Positions 8,240 through 17,257 of a stretch of DNA of 37,117 nucleotides are shown one piece after another (within the stretch, counting starts at the first letter, position 1; each line of letters starts with the position of its first letter). The position numbers and the translations under genes were made by a program. The stretch is taken from contig JAEUPD010000180.1 of NCBI GenBank assembly GCA_016788525.1, forward strand, positions 1-37,117. Reading direction: 5' to 3'. Origin of the DNA: Rubrivivax sp. (GTDB lineage Bacteria > Pseudomonadota > Gammaproteobacteria > Burkholderiales > Burkholderiaceae_C). The notes beneath the pieces are model-generated. The model was not told the origin of the DNA. It made no database searches and saw only the letters and a list, made by a program, of their open reading frames with translations.

Positions 8240-9109
8240 GCGCGAGTTCGCGCGCGCCCTTCAGGCTGGCGCTCCTCGAGAAATCGGTCGGCTGGCCGAA
8301 CGAGTCGATGGCCGGTACCGGCGCGATGAAGCCGTCCTGCAGCGGGAAGTAGACGAAACTCGTGTCGGCATTGCGGATGACGAGCGTGCGCACCGGGCCC
8401 ATCGTCTCGTTGCTTCCGCCCGGACCGTTGAGCAGGCGCAGGAAGGGCGTGTGCGGTGAACCGAGTTCCTGGCACAGCTCACTGGAAGGCGTGAAGGCGC
8501 CCAGGCTGGCAGCTGCCAGTAGTTGGCCGGGTCGGGGCTGCAGTTGATGATGCCGTGGTTGGGGCCGTCGATGGCGACGAAGCGGCGCACCAGGTGCCGC
8601 GCGCCGTCTTGCCGGATCCACTCGCGCGCCAGCGTCACGCCCAGGCTGTGGCCGACGATGTCGACCTGCGCTGCGCCGGTGTAGGCCATGACCGCGCGCA
8701 CGAAGCGGCGCAGGTCGGGCACGTTGGCCTGGTTGGTGTGCGCGATGCGCGAGCGCTCGGTCTGGTCGGCGTTGACGTCGCAGCGGTCACCCTGGTAGCC
8801 CAGGCTCCACAGCTCGCTGGTGGCGTAGCCGTTGTCGGCCAGGTACTGCGCCAGACGCTGGATGTGGCCGTAGGTCGGGTTGCAGGCGGTGGGGAACGGC
8901 GTGTCGTTGTTGCCGTGCAGGAAGATCACCGGCGTGCGCGCCACCGGGCTGGCGGCACCGAAGCCGATGACCGGCCTTTTCAGCGACGCGTCTTCGATGA
9001 CCGGAAAGCCGGCGGGGAAGGTGTTGCCCACGGTGCCGGCGGCCTGCGCGGCAGCCGCCGCGGCGACCGCCAGGCCGGCGACGAAGCGGCGGATGAGTCG
9101 AACTTGCAT
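8127..9109 (-). pseudogene. Secreted lipase-family alpha/beta hydrolase, frameshifted
   Basis: The start at 9109 is preceded by AAGGAG and a signal peptide (VRLIRRFVAGLAVAAAAAAQ). The first frame carries PVIFLHGNND (oxyanion region) and the nucleophile elbow VDIVGHSLGV, Ser155. It runs well through ANYWQLPA at about residue 202, then loses similarity. A second frame picks up at LGAFTPSSELCQELG and continues to TTHLGILNSP, where the catalytic His is expected, ending at 8127. Joining them needs one added base (or two removed) near 8506-8519, inside the perfect palindrome CTGGCAGCTGCCAG. The pattern resembles class 2 lipases and PhaZ7-type polymer depolymerases; the substrate is unclear. It may be a genuine pseudogene or an assembly error at a hairpin. 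As read, the catalytic His is lost. Confidence 0.8.
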
Positions 9110-9131
9110 GCGGTCTCCTTGTATCGTGGGC

Positions 9132-9405
9132 CTAGGAGTCTGCGCGGCAGAAATCGAGGCCCGCGTTGGACCTGAATTCGAGCGCAGGCAAGGCGCGTCG
9201 CGCAGCCCGGGCTGGCCGCCCAGGCCAGCGACGCAACGCCGCCTGCGCTCGAATTCAGCTCCAACCCGAAGGGCCGAGGCGCTTTGCCGTGCCGGGCGGC
9301 GTTGCCCGCTCGTTGCGTGGCCCCGCCACGCGCCTCGCGTGCGCCTTGCCCGACACGGCATAGCGCCTCGGCGCGGGCCTCGATTTCTGCCGCGCAGACT
9401 CCTAG
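9132..9405. repeat. 274-bp nested inverted-repeat element (MITE- or REP-like)
   Basis: The outer arms, 9132-9165 and 9372-9405, are perfect 34-bp inverted repeats. Inside are two more hairpins: 9165-9189 with 9241-9265 (25 bp, one mismatch) and 9273-9297 with 9348-9372 (25 bp, two mismatches). Between the latter arms is a small GCGTGGC/GCCACGC hairpin. The whole would fold as a three-way junction. It encodes nothing recognisable. It fills the gap between eda and the lipase gene; its right arm contains the eda stop codon (9402-9404), so any separate lipase promoter would have to lie inside it. Confidence 0.85.
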
Positions 9406-10049
9406 CGCAGCGCCTGCGCCTCGCGTGCCAGGCGCGTGATGCGAGCCCAGTCGCCGGCGCGCAGCGCGTCGGCCGGCGTGAGCCACGAGCCGCCGACCAC
9501 CCGCACGTTGGGCAGCGCCAGATACTGCGGCGCGGTCTCTGCGCTGATGCCACCGGTGGGGCAGAACGCGATGTCGGGGAAGGGCCCGGCCAACGCCTTC
9601 AACATCGGCACGCCCCCGGCCGCACTGGCCGGGAAGAACTTCAGGAAGTCATGGCCGTCGGCGCTGGCGGCCATCACTTCGCCGGCGGTGGCCACGCCGG
9701 GCAGCAGCGGCAGGCCGGCGTCGCGGCAGGCGGCGCCGATGGCGCCGGTGTAGCCCGGGCTCACACCAAAGCGCGCGCCGGCATGGCGCGCCGCGCGCAC
9801 GTCGGCGGCGCCGCGCAGCGTGCCGGCACCGATGATGGCCGCAGGCACCGCACGCGCCATCGCCTCGATGGCGGCCAGCGCCACGGCCGTGCGCAGCGTC
9901 ACCTCCAGCACCTTCACGCCACCGGCCACCAGCGCCTCGGCCAGCGGCACGGCATGGGCCAGGTGCTCGATGACGATGACCGGGATCACCGGGCCGTGGC
10001 CTGCGAGGTCGATGGGCGCGAGGCGGGTCGCCGGGGGATCGGTCGCCAC
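9402..10049 (-). CDS. eda: 2-dehydro-3-deoxy-phosphogluconate (KDPG) aldolase
   Basis: 215 residues, close to the usual 205-215. Eda splits KDPG into pyruvate and glyceraldehyde 3-phosphate, the last step of the Entner-Doudoroff pathway, in the cytoplasm. The Schiff-base Lys is Lys137 in FLKFFPA and the general acid-base Glu is Glu49 in [21 protein letters not shown] and CPTGGIS are further family motifs. The start is GTG, with GGAG 9 bases upstream. It begins 43 bases after the edd stop, so both are probably on one mRNA. Its stop codon lies within the arm of the large inverted repeat. Confidence 0.95.
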   Translation of the reverse strand: MATDPPATRLAPIDLAGHGPVIPVIVIEHLAHAVPLAEALVAGGVKVLEVTLRTAVALAAIEAMARAVPAAIIGAGTLRGAADVRAARHAGARFGVSPGYTGAIGAACRDAGLPLLPGVATAGEVMAASADGHDFLKFFPASAAGGVPMLKALAGPFPDIAFCPTGGISAETAPQYLALPNVRVVGGSWLTPADALRAGDWARITRLAREAQALR

Positions 10050-10092
10050 TGTGTTTGCTCCTTCATTACCTGGAGCGGCTCGTGCCGCACGC

Positions 10093-11961
10093 TCAAAGCC
10101 AGCTCACGGCGCCCTCTTCGGCGCTCGTGACGTTGCGCCGGAACCCCGCGAACAGCTCGCGGCCGAGATCCTGCGCGTGCGCCTCGGCGTCGCTGGCAGG
10201 GCGCGAGGCCGGTTCGCGCCGCGCCCACTCGGCGGCATCGACCCGAGCCGCGAGGGTGCCGGCCACGGCATCCACGCGCACGATGTCGCCGTCGCGCACC
10301 CTGGCCAGCGGCCCGCCAGCCAGCGCCTCGGGGCTGACGTGGATGGCCGCGGGCACCTTGCCGCTGGCACCGCTCATGCGGCCGTCGGTGACCAGCGCGA
10401 CCTTGAAGCCGCGGCCTTGCAGCACCGCCAGCGGCGGCGTGAGCTTGTGCAGTTCGGGCATGCCGTTGGCGCGCGGGCCCTGGAAGCGCACCACCACCAC
10501 GACGTCGCGTTCCAGCTCGCCGGCATTGAACGCAGCGAGCATCGCCTCCTGGCCGGCAAAGACGCGCGCCGGCGCCTCGACGATGTGCCGATCGGCCGGC
10601 ACCGCCGAGGTCTTGATGACCGCGCGGCCGAGGTTGCCGGTGAGCAGCTTCAACCCCCCGGTGGGCGTGAACGGCTTGGCGGCGGTACGCACGATGCGGT
10701 CGTCGCGCACCGCGCCCACAGCCGCAGGCCGCCAGCACAGCCGCTCGTCATGCAGCCGCGGCACGGCCGCATAGGCCGCCAGGCCGGCTCCGGCACCGTC
10801 TTGCTCCCCGGCGATGGTGGTCACCTCCGCGTGCATCAACCCGGCGGCCAGCAGCTCGCCGATCACGTGCCCGGGCCCGCCGCAGGCCTGAAACTGGTTC
10901 ACATCCGCCTCGCCGTTAGGGTAGATGCGCGCCAGCAGCGGCACCACGGCCGACAACTCGGCGAAGTCGCTCCAGTCGATGGCGATTCCGGCGGCGCGCG
11001 CCACCGCCACCCAGTGGATGAGGTGGTTGGTGCTGCCGCCGGTGGCCAGCAGCGCCACCATCGCGTTGACCACCGTGCGCTCGTCGACGACATGGCCGAT
11101 GGGGCGCCGGCCCGGGCCCGGTACGGCGATGCGCAGCGCCGTGCCCACCGCCTCGCGCGTGAGCGCCTCGCGCAGGCCGTCGTGCGGGTGCACGAAGGCG
11201 GCGCCGGGCACGTGCAGGCCCATCGCCTCCAGCAGCATCTGGTTGCTGTTGGCGGTGCCGTAGAAGGTGCAGGTGCCCGGGCCGTGGTAAGCCGCGCTCT
11301 CGGCGGCCAGCAGTGCCTCGCGTCCCACCTGGCCGGCGGCGTGGCGCTCGCGTACCCTGGCCTTGTCGGCATTGGCCAGGCCGCTGCTCATCGGCCCGGC
11401 CGGCACGAAGACGCACGGCAGGTGGCCGAAGTGCAGCGCGCCGATCAGGAGCCCCGGCACGATCTTGTCGCATACGCCCAGCAGCAGCGCGGCGTCGAAC
11501 ACGTCGTGGGCCAGCGCGATGGCGGTGGCCATCGCGATGGCATCGCGCGAGAACAGGCTCAGCTCCATGCCGGGCTGACCTTGGGTGATGCCGTCGCACA
11601 TCGCCGGCACGCCGCCGGCCACCTGCGCGGTGGCGCCGCGACGTCGCGCCTCGTCGCGGATCAGCGCCGGCGTGCCTTCGTAGGGCTGGTGCGCCGAAAG
11701 CATGTCGTTGTAGGCAGTGACGATGGCCAGGTGCGGGGCGCGGGCGGCGGGGTCGGCCACCAGGCGCAGCTTGTCGCCAGAGGGCATCGCGGCGTAGGCG
11801 TGCGCCACGTTGGCGCAGCCCAGGCGCTCGCTGCCGCGCGGGCGCGCGAGCAGGCGTTCGATGCGCGCGAGGTAGGGCCGGCGCGCCGGCTCGCTGCGCC
11901 GGCGGATGCGGTGCGTGACCTCTTCGAGGGCGGGATGCAGGCGCGGCGCGGCGTAACCCAT
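10093..11961 (-). CDS. edd: Phosphogluconate dehydratase
   Basis: 622 residues from the ATG at 11961 (E. coli Edd has 603). Converts 6-phosphogluconate to KDPG using a [4Fe-4S] cluster. [43 protein letters not shown] (Cys164), [13 protein letters not shown] (Cys231) and [12 protein letters not shown] are hallmark blocks of the IlvD/Edd family, and the alignment with E. coli Edd is good along the whole length. The frame stays open 33 codons further upstream, but those codons cross the promoter and do not resemble the family. There is no Shine-Dalgarno sequence; the promoter places transcription start on or near the ATG. Followed by eda. Confidence 0.95.
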   Translation of the reverse strand: MGYAAPRLHPALEEVTHRIRRRSEPARRPYLARIERLLARPRGSERLGCANVAHAYAAMPSGDKLRLVADPAARAPHLAIVTAYNDMLSAHQPYEGTPALIRDEARRRGATAQVAGGVPAMCDGITQGQPGMELSLFSRDAIAMATAIALAHDVFDAALLLGVCDKIVPGLLIGALHFGHLPCVFVPAGPMSSGLANADKARVRERHAAGQVGREALLAAESAAYHGPGTCTFYGTANSNQMLLEAMGLHVPGAAFVHPHDGLREALTREAVGTALRIAVPGPGRRPIGHVVDERTVVNAMVALLATGGSTNHLIHWVAVARAAGIAIDWSDFAELSAVVPLLARIYPNGEADVNQFQACGGPGHVIGELLAAGLMHAEVTTIAGEQDGAGAGLAAYAAVPRLHDERLCWRPAAVGAVRDDRIVRTAAKPFTPTGGLKLLTGNLGRAVIKTSAVPADRHIVEAPARVFAGQEAMLAAFNAGELERDVVVVVRFQGPRANGMPELHKLTPPLAVLQGRGFKVALVTDGRMSGASGKVPAAIHVSPEALAGGPLARVRDGDIVRVDAVAGTLAARVDAAEWARREPASRPASDAEAHAQDLGRELFAGFRRNVTSAEEGAVSWL

Positions 11962-11967
11962 GATGTC

Positions 11968-11996
11968 ATTGTCTTGTAATCGGGTTACATCGTCAA
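11968..11996 (-). promoter_or_regulatory. edd promoter with HexR-like operator in the spacer
   Basis: Read on the minus strand, TTGACG (11996-11991) and GACAAT (11973-11968) are separated by exactly 17 bases. That spacer (11990-11974) contains the perfect dyad TGTAA-N5-TTACA (11975-11989), which fits the HexR consensus core (TGTAAT...TTACA) known upstream of Entner-Doudoroff genes in other proteobacteria. HexR releases DNA on binding KDPG, so repression relieved by the pathway's own intermediate is inferred. No hexR gene is present in the window. Confidence 0.7.
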
Positions 11997-12071
11997 AACA
12001 ATCTCGCGCCCGACCATCGAACCGGGCGTGCCGGCTGCGGCGCAAGGTCACGCTGGCCACAATTGCCGCCC

Positions 12072-12680
12072 ATGTCGACCCCGCTGCCGCCCGAACTCAT
12101 CGTGCGCGACCCGGCCGAGCAGTTGACGCTGCTGCGGCGGCGCTGGCAGCGCGAGCCGCAATGGTGGGTGTTCGGCTACGCCTCGTTGCTGTGGCGCCCC
12201 GAGTTCGAGGCCGCCGAGCACCGCCCGGCACTGCTGCGCGGTTGGCACCGCGCGCTGCGCATGCGCTCGCGTGTCAACCGCGGCACGCCCGAGGAACCCG
12301 GGCTCGTCTTCGCGTTGCTGCCCGGCGGCGCCTGTCATGGCGCCGTCTACCGCCTCCACCCCGAGCGCGCCGAGGCCGAGCTGCAGCGCCTGTGGGCGCG
12401 CGAGATGCCCACCGGCGTCTACGACGCGCGCCTCGTGCCCTGCCGCACGGCGCAGGGCAAGGTGCTGGCGCTGGCCTTCACGCTGGCGCGCACCAGTTCG
12501 GCCTGCCTGCCGCGGCTGGCCGACGCCGAGATGCTGCACATCCTGCGGCATGCCCGTGGCCGCTACGGCACCACGCTGGAGTACCTGGCTGAAACCGGCG
12601 CCGCACTGCGCGCGCGCGGCGTGCGTGACCGTGAGATCGAACGGCTGGTGGCGCTGGCGCGCCACCACGGGCTGCTGTAG
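12072..12680 (+). CDS. chaC: ChaC-family gamma-glutamylcyclotransferase
   Basis: 202 residues. The substrate-binding loop [12 protein letters not shown] (residues 32-43) and the segment [14 protein letters not shown] with the likely catalytic Glu111 are the two ChaC signatures. ChaC enzymes cleave glutathione to 5-oxoproline and Cys-Gly in the cytoplasm. An upstream in-frame TTG at 12063 would add three residues; the ATG is preferred. No ribosome binding site is seen; CACAAT at 12058-12063 may be a -10 element of a leaderless transcript. Divergent from edd with 110 bases between. The glutathione role rests on family knowledge. Confidence 0.9.
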   Translation: MSTPLPPELIVRDPAEQLTLLRRRWQREPQWWVFGYASLLWRPEFEAAEHRPALLRGWHRALRMRSRVNRGTPEEPGLVFALLPGGACHGAVYRLHPERAEAELQRLWAREMPTGVYDARLVPCRTAQGKVLALAFTLARTSSACLPRLADAEMLHILRHARGRYGTTLEYLAETGAALRARGVRDREIERLVALARHHGLL

Positions 12681-12714
12681 GCCCGGTGGCCGCCGCCAGT
12701 GCGCTCGGCGCGGC

Positions 12715-13332
12715 CTACACCGGCGTCTGGGTCAGCGGCCCGCGCGCACCGAGCAGAAAGCGCGCAGCCTCGAGGTCGGCCGGCGTGTCGATGTCCACCA
12801 GCACCCCGGCATCGGCCACCTCCTGCCCGAAGGCGGGGTAGCGCGCCACGATGCGCTTCGCGCCTTCGTCGCCGCTGAGGCGCACGAGCTCGGAGTACAG
12901 CTCGGCGGAAAAACCAACCGGGTGCCCGCGCCGCCCCTGGTGCTGCGCATAGACCACGGCGTGGTTCTCCAGCGCCTGGGCCACGGCCAGCATCGTGCTC
13001 GGCTGCACCAGCGGCATGTCGGCCGGCAGCACCAGCCAGCCCGGCGCGCCCGAACGCTCGGCCACGCCCGCGGCGATGGAATGGCCCATGCCACGCACCG
13101 CTTCATCGTCGGATAGCACCAGCGTGTCACGGCGGGCAACGTGCTGGGCGACCCCTGTTGCAAGACTCTGGGTCGTCACCAGCAGCACGGGCAGTTGGCT
13201 TTGCACCGCGTTGCGCAACGTGCAGCCGAGCACCGTGGCGCCGCCGAAGGACTGTTCCAGCTTGTGGGCGTCGGCCACAAACCGGCTGCCGCGGCCCGCG
13301 GCCACCACGATGATGGTTGGACGGAACCTCAT
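12715..13332 (-). CDS. MobA-like NTP transferase (molybdenum cofactor cytidylyltransferase type)
   Basis: 205 residues from the ATG at 13332; a GTG three codons upstream is an alternative. IIVVAAGRGSRF is the nucleotide-binding loop, and WLVLPADMPLVQ holds the metal-binding Asp. HPVGFSAELY, a late RIVARYP segment and the DIDTPADL block match MocA/MobA-like proteins (NTP_transf_3), which add a nucleotide to molybdopterin. A missing neighbouring molybdoenzyme leaves the actual substrate open; other small-molecule nucleotidyltransferases share this fold. It converges with the ChaC gene, with 34 bases between the stops. Confidence 0.85.
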   Translation of the reverse strand: MRFRPTIIVVAAGRGSRFVADAHKLEQSFGGATVLGCTLRNAVQSQLPVLLVTTQSLATGVAQHVARRDTLVLSDDEAVRGMGHSIAAGVAERSGAPGWLVLPADMPLVQPSTMLAVAQALENHAVVYAQHQGRRGHPVGFSAELYSELVRLSGDEGAKRIVARYPAFGQEVADAGVLVDIDTPADLEAARFLLGARGPLTQTPV

Positions 13333-13426
13333 GCTCGCCACCGCGCCGCCGGCACATGCCTCGGAGCGTTCCTTTCTTGTTGCCGACCCCTGTTGCCGCG
13401 AAGGATGCGGCCGTCGCTGCAGTGCA

Positions 13427-13460
13427 GTAAGTGGGAGCTGTACTTACGGCGTTCCACTTA
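13427..13460. other. Overlapping inverted half-sites
   Basis: TAAGTGG (13428-13434) is complementary to CCACTTA (13454-13460), while the overlapping GTAAGT (13427-13432) is complementary to ACTTAC (13442-13447). One left arm can therefore pair with either of two right arms. This lies about 100 bases before the BamE-like gene. It could be an operator or an attenuator-like switch, or chance. Confidence 0.3.
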
Positions 13461-13549
13461 AGGGGATGCACCGGGCCGGGCAATCACTCAGCCCGGCCGA
13501 GGAACTCCGGCCAGCGCAGTCGACACGCCGGCTCGATGTGGGCGCTGTC

Positions 13550-13555
13550 TATACT
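13550..13555 (+). promoter_or_regulatory. -10-like TATACT just upstream of the BamE-like gene
   Basis: TATACT ends 6 bases before the ATG at 13562, and no ribosome binding site is present. I find no convincing -35. This would give a leaderless transcript. Confidence 0.35.
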
Positions 13556-13561
13556 GGCTCG

Positions 13562-14143
13562 ATGAGCCGCACCCCCCTAACTTGTCTGCTCATCGCCACC
13601 TTCTTCGGTACCGCGGCGTTGCCGGTACGGGCGCAGGAGGGGACCGTGGGCTATCTGTGCTGCAACCTGCGCAGCGACGGCAGCTGGATCAGCGACGCCA
13701 ACTATGCCGAGCCGGGCAAGTTCATCGTGCCGATGGGCACGCGGGTGCTGGTGCGCGGCCTCGGGCGGCAGCGCGTGCACATCGAGCTGGACGACGGCCG
13801 GCGCATGGCGCTGGGCAACGACTACAGCCGCGACCTCGAACTGGAGGCGTTCCAGGGCCGGTACATCGTGCGCGAGGACCCGCGCAAGTCCCTGGCCACG
13901 CTGCCGGCCACGATGCGCAACGCCATCTACAGCGCCCGCGTCATGCTGGGCATGTCGCGCGAGCAGGTGGCCATGGCCCTCGGCTGGCCGATCACCAGCG
14001 AGAACCCGCGGCCCGAAGCGAACGTCTGGCGCTACTGGCTGGGCAGCTTCGAGCCGTTCCAGGTGTACTTCGACGAAGCCGGCCGCGTGCGGCTGGTGGA
14101 AGGCGCCGCCCAGACGCTGCAGCGCGTCTTCCTGGCGCAGTGA
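13562..14143 (+). CDS. Secreted protein with BamE/SmpA-like C-terminal domain
   Basis: 193 residues. A signal peptide ([20 protein letters not shown], cleavage near VRAQ) is followed by a beta-rich region starting with [15 protein letters not shown], whose adjacent cysteines are unusual. The C-terminal part (about 120-190) contains [25 protein letters not shown] and [14 protein letters not shown], the helix-then-sheet pattern of BamE/OmlA-type domains. No function is known to me. The ATG is set by the signal peptide; the frame is open far upstream without support. It ends 22 bases before pdxH and may be co-transcribed with it. Periplasmic location is expected. Confidence 0.8.
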   Translation: MSRTPLTCLLIATFFGTAALPVRAQEGTVGYLCCNLRSDGSWISDANYAEPGKFIVPMGTRVLVRGLGRQRVHIELDDGRRMALGNDYSRDLELEAFQGRYIVREDPRKSLATLPATMRNAIYSARVMLGMSREQVAMALGWPITSENPRPEANVWRYWLGSFEPFQVYFDEAGRVRLVEGAAQTLQRVFLAQ

Positions 14144-14165
14144 GCGGCCGCACCGAGAGGTCCCC

Positions 14166-14807
14166 ATGAGCACGCCCGACCTCGCCGGCGAACGCAAGAG
14201 CTACGAGCGCGGCGAACTCGAGGAGCAAGCCGCCGCCGGCGAGCCGCTGGTGCAGTTCCAGCGCTGGCTGGACGAGGCCTTCGCGGCCAAGCTCCCCGAG
14301 CCCACCGCGATGACGCTGGCCACCGTGGGGGCCGACGGCCGCCCCTCCACCCGCATCGTGCTGGCCAAGGGCGTGGACGCGCGCGGCATCGCCTGGTACA
14401 CCAACTACGACAGCCGCAAGGGCCAGGAGCTGGCGGTCCACCCGCACGCCGCGCTGCAGTTCCACTGGGTTGCGCTGGAGCGCGTGGTGCGCATCGAGGG
14501 CGCGGTCGAGAAGACCAGCGCTGAAGACAGCGACGCGTACTACGCCACGCGCCCGCTCGATTCGCGCCTGGGCGCGTGGGCCTCGCCGCAAAGCCGCGTC
14601 ATCAGCTCGCGCGCCGTGCTGGTGGCCGAAGCCGCCAAGGCCGCGGCGCGCCACGGCCTGCACCCGCCGCGCCCACCGCACTGGGGCGGCTACCGCCTGC
14701 GGCCCGAACGCTGGGAGTTCTGGCAGGGGCGCAAGAGCCGGCTGCACGATCGGCTCGTCTACCGGCTCGAAAACGGGCAGTGGGTGCGCGAGCGGCTCGC
14801 GCCCTGA
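14166..14807 (+). CDS. pdxH: Pyridoxamine 5'-phosphate oxidase
   Basis: 213 residues, normal for PdxH. The FMN enzyme oxidises pyridoxine or pyridoxamine 5'-phosphate to pyridoxal 5'-phosphate in the cytoplasm. [14 protein letters not shown] and [11 protein letters not shown] (FMN binding), [10 protein letters not shown] and the family signature [14 protein letters not shown] are all present, and the chain ends in the typical Arg-Leu-Ala-Pro. GAGAGG precedes the ATG. It follows the BamE-like gene and converges with the TonB-dependent receptor gene. Confidence 0.95.
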   Translation: MSTPDLAGERKSYERGELEEQAAAGEPLVQFQRWLDEAFAAKLPEPTAMTLATVGADGRPSTRIVLAKGVDARGIAWYTNYDSRKGQELAVHPHAALQFHWVALERVVRIEGAVEKTSAEDSDAYYATRPLDSRLGAWASPQSRVISSRAVLVAEAAKAAARHGLHPPRPPHWGGYRLRPERWEFWQGRKSRLHDRLVYRLENGQWVRERLAP

Positions 14808-14946
14808 CAAGCCGCCAAGAGCGACACGCCCTTCCCACCGGCCGCCCAGGCGGCAAGAGGCCGGGCGTGAAGGCGCGAGGGCCGCACCGGCAAGGCAGCC
14901 CGGCCGCGCAGCGCCCGACCGGACTGCCTGCCACCTCAACGGCGAC

Positions 14947-17046
14947 CTACCAGCGCCAACCCAGCACCACGCTGGCCGCGCGACCGGGCAGCGGCGTCAG
15001 CCCGCGCGCGGTGGCGATGGCTGCGGCGTTGTAGCCGAGCTGGTTCGTGACATTCCCCAGCCGGGCGATCACGTTCGCTTCGCCGGGCCACGGCAGCGCC
15101 AGCATCGCCCACAGGTCGAGCATCGTGTAGCCGGCGGTAGGCGTGTCGGTGGCGGGCACGCGCGCCTGCCTCGCGGCATGCCGCACGACCACACCACCGC
15201 GCAGCGCGCCACGCGCCAGGTCCAGCGCCAGGCGCGCGCGCAGCGGTGCGATGCGCGGCAGCGGCTCGCCGCTGGCGAGGTTGTTGCCGCGAACGTGGTC
15301 GAGCACGAGGCCGAGGTCGGCCTGCACCGGCGCGCCGGCCACAAGCCGGGTGCGCGCCTCGACTTCGAACCCGGTGAGCCGGGCGCGCACGGCACGGAAG
15401 GCGTACTCAGCAAACACCTCGGGCGGGTCGCCGGGCACCTCGGGTGGCACGGTGACATCGTTGCCAGTGGCATCCAGCGCAATGTAGTTGGCAAACCGCG
15501 TCGTGAACACCTGCACCTCCACCTTGTGCGGCCCGCTCGCCCACGCCACGCCGGCCTCGGCATGGCGGCTGCGCTCGGTAGCCAGCAGGGCATCGCCAAG
15601 CTCGAACACGCCGGTGGCCACGTGCACGCCGTTGGCAAACAGCTCGAAGTAGGTCGGCGCGCGCTGGCTGCTGGCCAGCGAGGCCGTGGCCGTGAGGCCG
15701 CTGCCCAGCGGCGCGCGCAGGCCCAGCGCCGCGCTGCGCGGCGAAAAGCTGCGCACGGCCGGCGCGCCGAAGCGCACCTCGGCGGCATCGGGCGCATCGC
15801 CGTCGCTGGCCACACGCACCCGCTCGGCACGCGCGCCGCCGGTGAGCACGGCACCGCCCGGCAGCGGCAGCTCCTCCAGCACGAACAGCGCCTGCTGGCG
15901 CGTCTTCGTGCCCGGCACGAAAGCCTCCTCGCCCAGCGCCGAGAAGGTCACCTGCTCCCACTGCGCACCGATCACGCCGCGCAGGCCGGCCCAGCGCGCA
16001 TGCTGGACTTCGAGGCGCGCGTCGTTGCCGCGGCTCTTGAAGACGGTGCCGATCTCGCCGCTGCCTTCCACCTCCTCATGGCGGTAGTCGGTGTGGGCAG
16101 CGTCGAAGGCCACGCGTTCCAGGCCGGCCATGCCCGGCTTCCAGCCGGCGGACACGGCGTGCCGTTCGCGCTGCATGCGGATGGTGACGTCGGGCTCGAC
16201 GGTGACTCCGTAGCGATGGCGATAGGTGTCGCTGGACACGCCCGCATGGCCGGCCGCGCCGACCAACGAGGCCCCCAGGGCGCCGCCCTCGGCCCGCGCG
16301 GCCGCATTGCGCACGCGCCGGGCCTCGGCAAGCGGCGCACCGTCTTCCAGCGGGGTGTGACGCGGGACCTTCGGGTCGTCGGTGTGCCGACCGAAGGCAT
16401 CCACGTGCCAGGCAAGCCCACTGCCGCCGCCCGGCCGGCCACCGCCCTCGCGCCCGATCAGGCCCTCCAGCACCGCGGCGCCGCCGCGCTCGTTGGCTGC
16501 ACCGCCGGCGCGCAGCTCGGTGCGCGCTGACAGCGGTGCGCCCGCACTGCGCGGAATGCGGTTGTCGATGGCGTTGACCACGCCGCCCGTGGCACTGCCG
16601 CCGTAAAGCAGCACGGCCGGGCCGCGCAGCACCTCGAGCCGCTCCACGACCAGCGGGTCGATGGCCGGCGCGTGGTCGAAGCTCAGGCTGCTGGCGTCGA
16701 CCGAGGCGCCGCTGTTTTCCAGCAGGCGCACGCGGTCGCCATCGAGGCCGCGGATCACCGGCCGGCTGGAGTTCGGCCCGAAGCCGGTGGCCGCCACACC
16801 GGGCAGACCGTCCAGCGTCTCACCCAGCGTGGCACTGCGCCGCAGCACCAGCCCCGTACCGCCCAGCACCGCGGCGGGCTGCAAGGTGCGCTCGGCTCCC
16901 AGCGGGTTGCCGGTGATGACCACGGTTTCGCCAACCGCGGCGGTTTGCGCCTGCACGGGCGCCATGGCGCCCAGGCAGGCGGCGAGGGCCGTGGCCGTCA
17001 GCGGCCAGACCGGCACGTCGCCGGTTCGTTTCGTTTGATGGATCAT
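14947..17046 (-). CDS. TonB-dependent outer-membrane receptor, ZnuD-like
   Basis: 699 residues from the ATG at 17046, chosen because it opens a signal peptide ending near APVQAQ. The plug domain (about 30-160) contains LGETLDGLPGV, RPVIRGLDGDRVRLLE and the ZnuD-type FDHAPAIDPLVVERLEVLRG. The barrel includes VTIRMQRERHAVSAG and ARLEVQHARWAGLRGVIGAQ, and the chain ends in an aromatic residue (VVLGWRW), as barrels do. ZnuD-type receptors import zinc, and some members take haem or other metals. The His-rich exported protein gene lies 211 bases upstream on the same strand, which supports a metal role. I see no Zur-like AT-rich dyad before the gene. Confidence 0.9.
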   Translation of the reverse strand: MIHQTKRTGDVPVWPLTATALAACLGAMAPVQAQTAAVGETVVITGNPLGAERTLQPAAVLGGTGLVLRRSATLGETLDGLPGVAATGFGPNSSRPVIRGLDGDRVRLLENSGASVDASSLSFDHAPAIDPLVVERLEVLRGPAVLLYGGSATGGVVNAIDNRIPRSAGAPLSARTELRAGGAANERGGAAVLEGLIGREGGGRPGGGSGLAWHVDAFGRHTDDPKVPRHTPLEDGAPLAEARRVRNAAARAEGGALGASLVGAAGHAGVSSDTYRHRYGVTVEPDVTIRMQRERHAVSAGWKPGMAGLERVAFDAAHTDYRHEEVEGSGEIGTVFKSRGNDARLEVQHARWAGLRGVIGAQWEQVTFSALGEEAFVPGTKTRQQALFVLEELPLPGGAVLTGGARAERVRVASDGDAPDAAEVRFGAPAVRSFSPRSAALGLRAPLGSGLTATASLASSQRAPTYFELFANGVHVATGVFELGDALLATERSRHAEAGVAWASGPHKVEVQVFTTRFANYIALDATGNDVTVPPEVPGDPPEVFAEYAFRAVRARLTGFEVEARTRLVAGAPVQADLGLVLDHVRGNNLASGEPLPRIAPLRARLALDLARGALRGGVVVRHAARQARVPATDTPTAGYTMLDLWAMLALPWPGEANVIARLGNVTNQLGYNAAAIATARGLTPLPGRAASVVLGWRW

Positions 17047-17219
17047 GTCTGCTCGTCTTGTCGAATGAATGGGTACAGGCACGCCACCCCAGGCAACGCG
17101 AGGGGTCACGGGCGCGAGTCGGTGCGGGTCGAGTGGGGAAGCGTCCGCAGCCAAGCCGGGCGCGGGCATGGCACCCGTGCCGGCCCGCTGGTGCGTGCCG
17201 ATTGCACGCGCCTGCCGGG

Positions 17220-17237
17220 CGCCCCCCCGGGGGGGCG
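17220..17237 (-). terminator. 18-bp perfect C/G palindrome after the His-rich gene
   Basis: CGCCCCCCCGGGGGGGCG lies about 20 bases downstream of the stop of the His-rich protein gene. As RNA it would form a short, very stable stem without a normal loop. It could end or attenuate transcription before the receptor gene. No T-run follows, and homopolymer runs like this are also prone to sequencing error. Confidence 0.35.
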
Positions 17238-17257
17238 GTCTCGGCCGGCGCGGCGCC

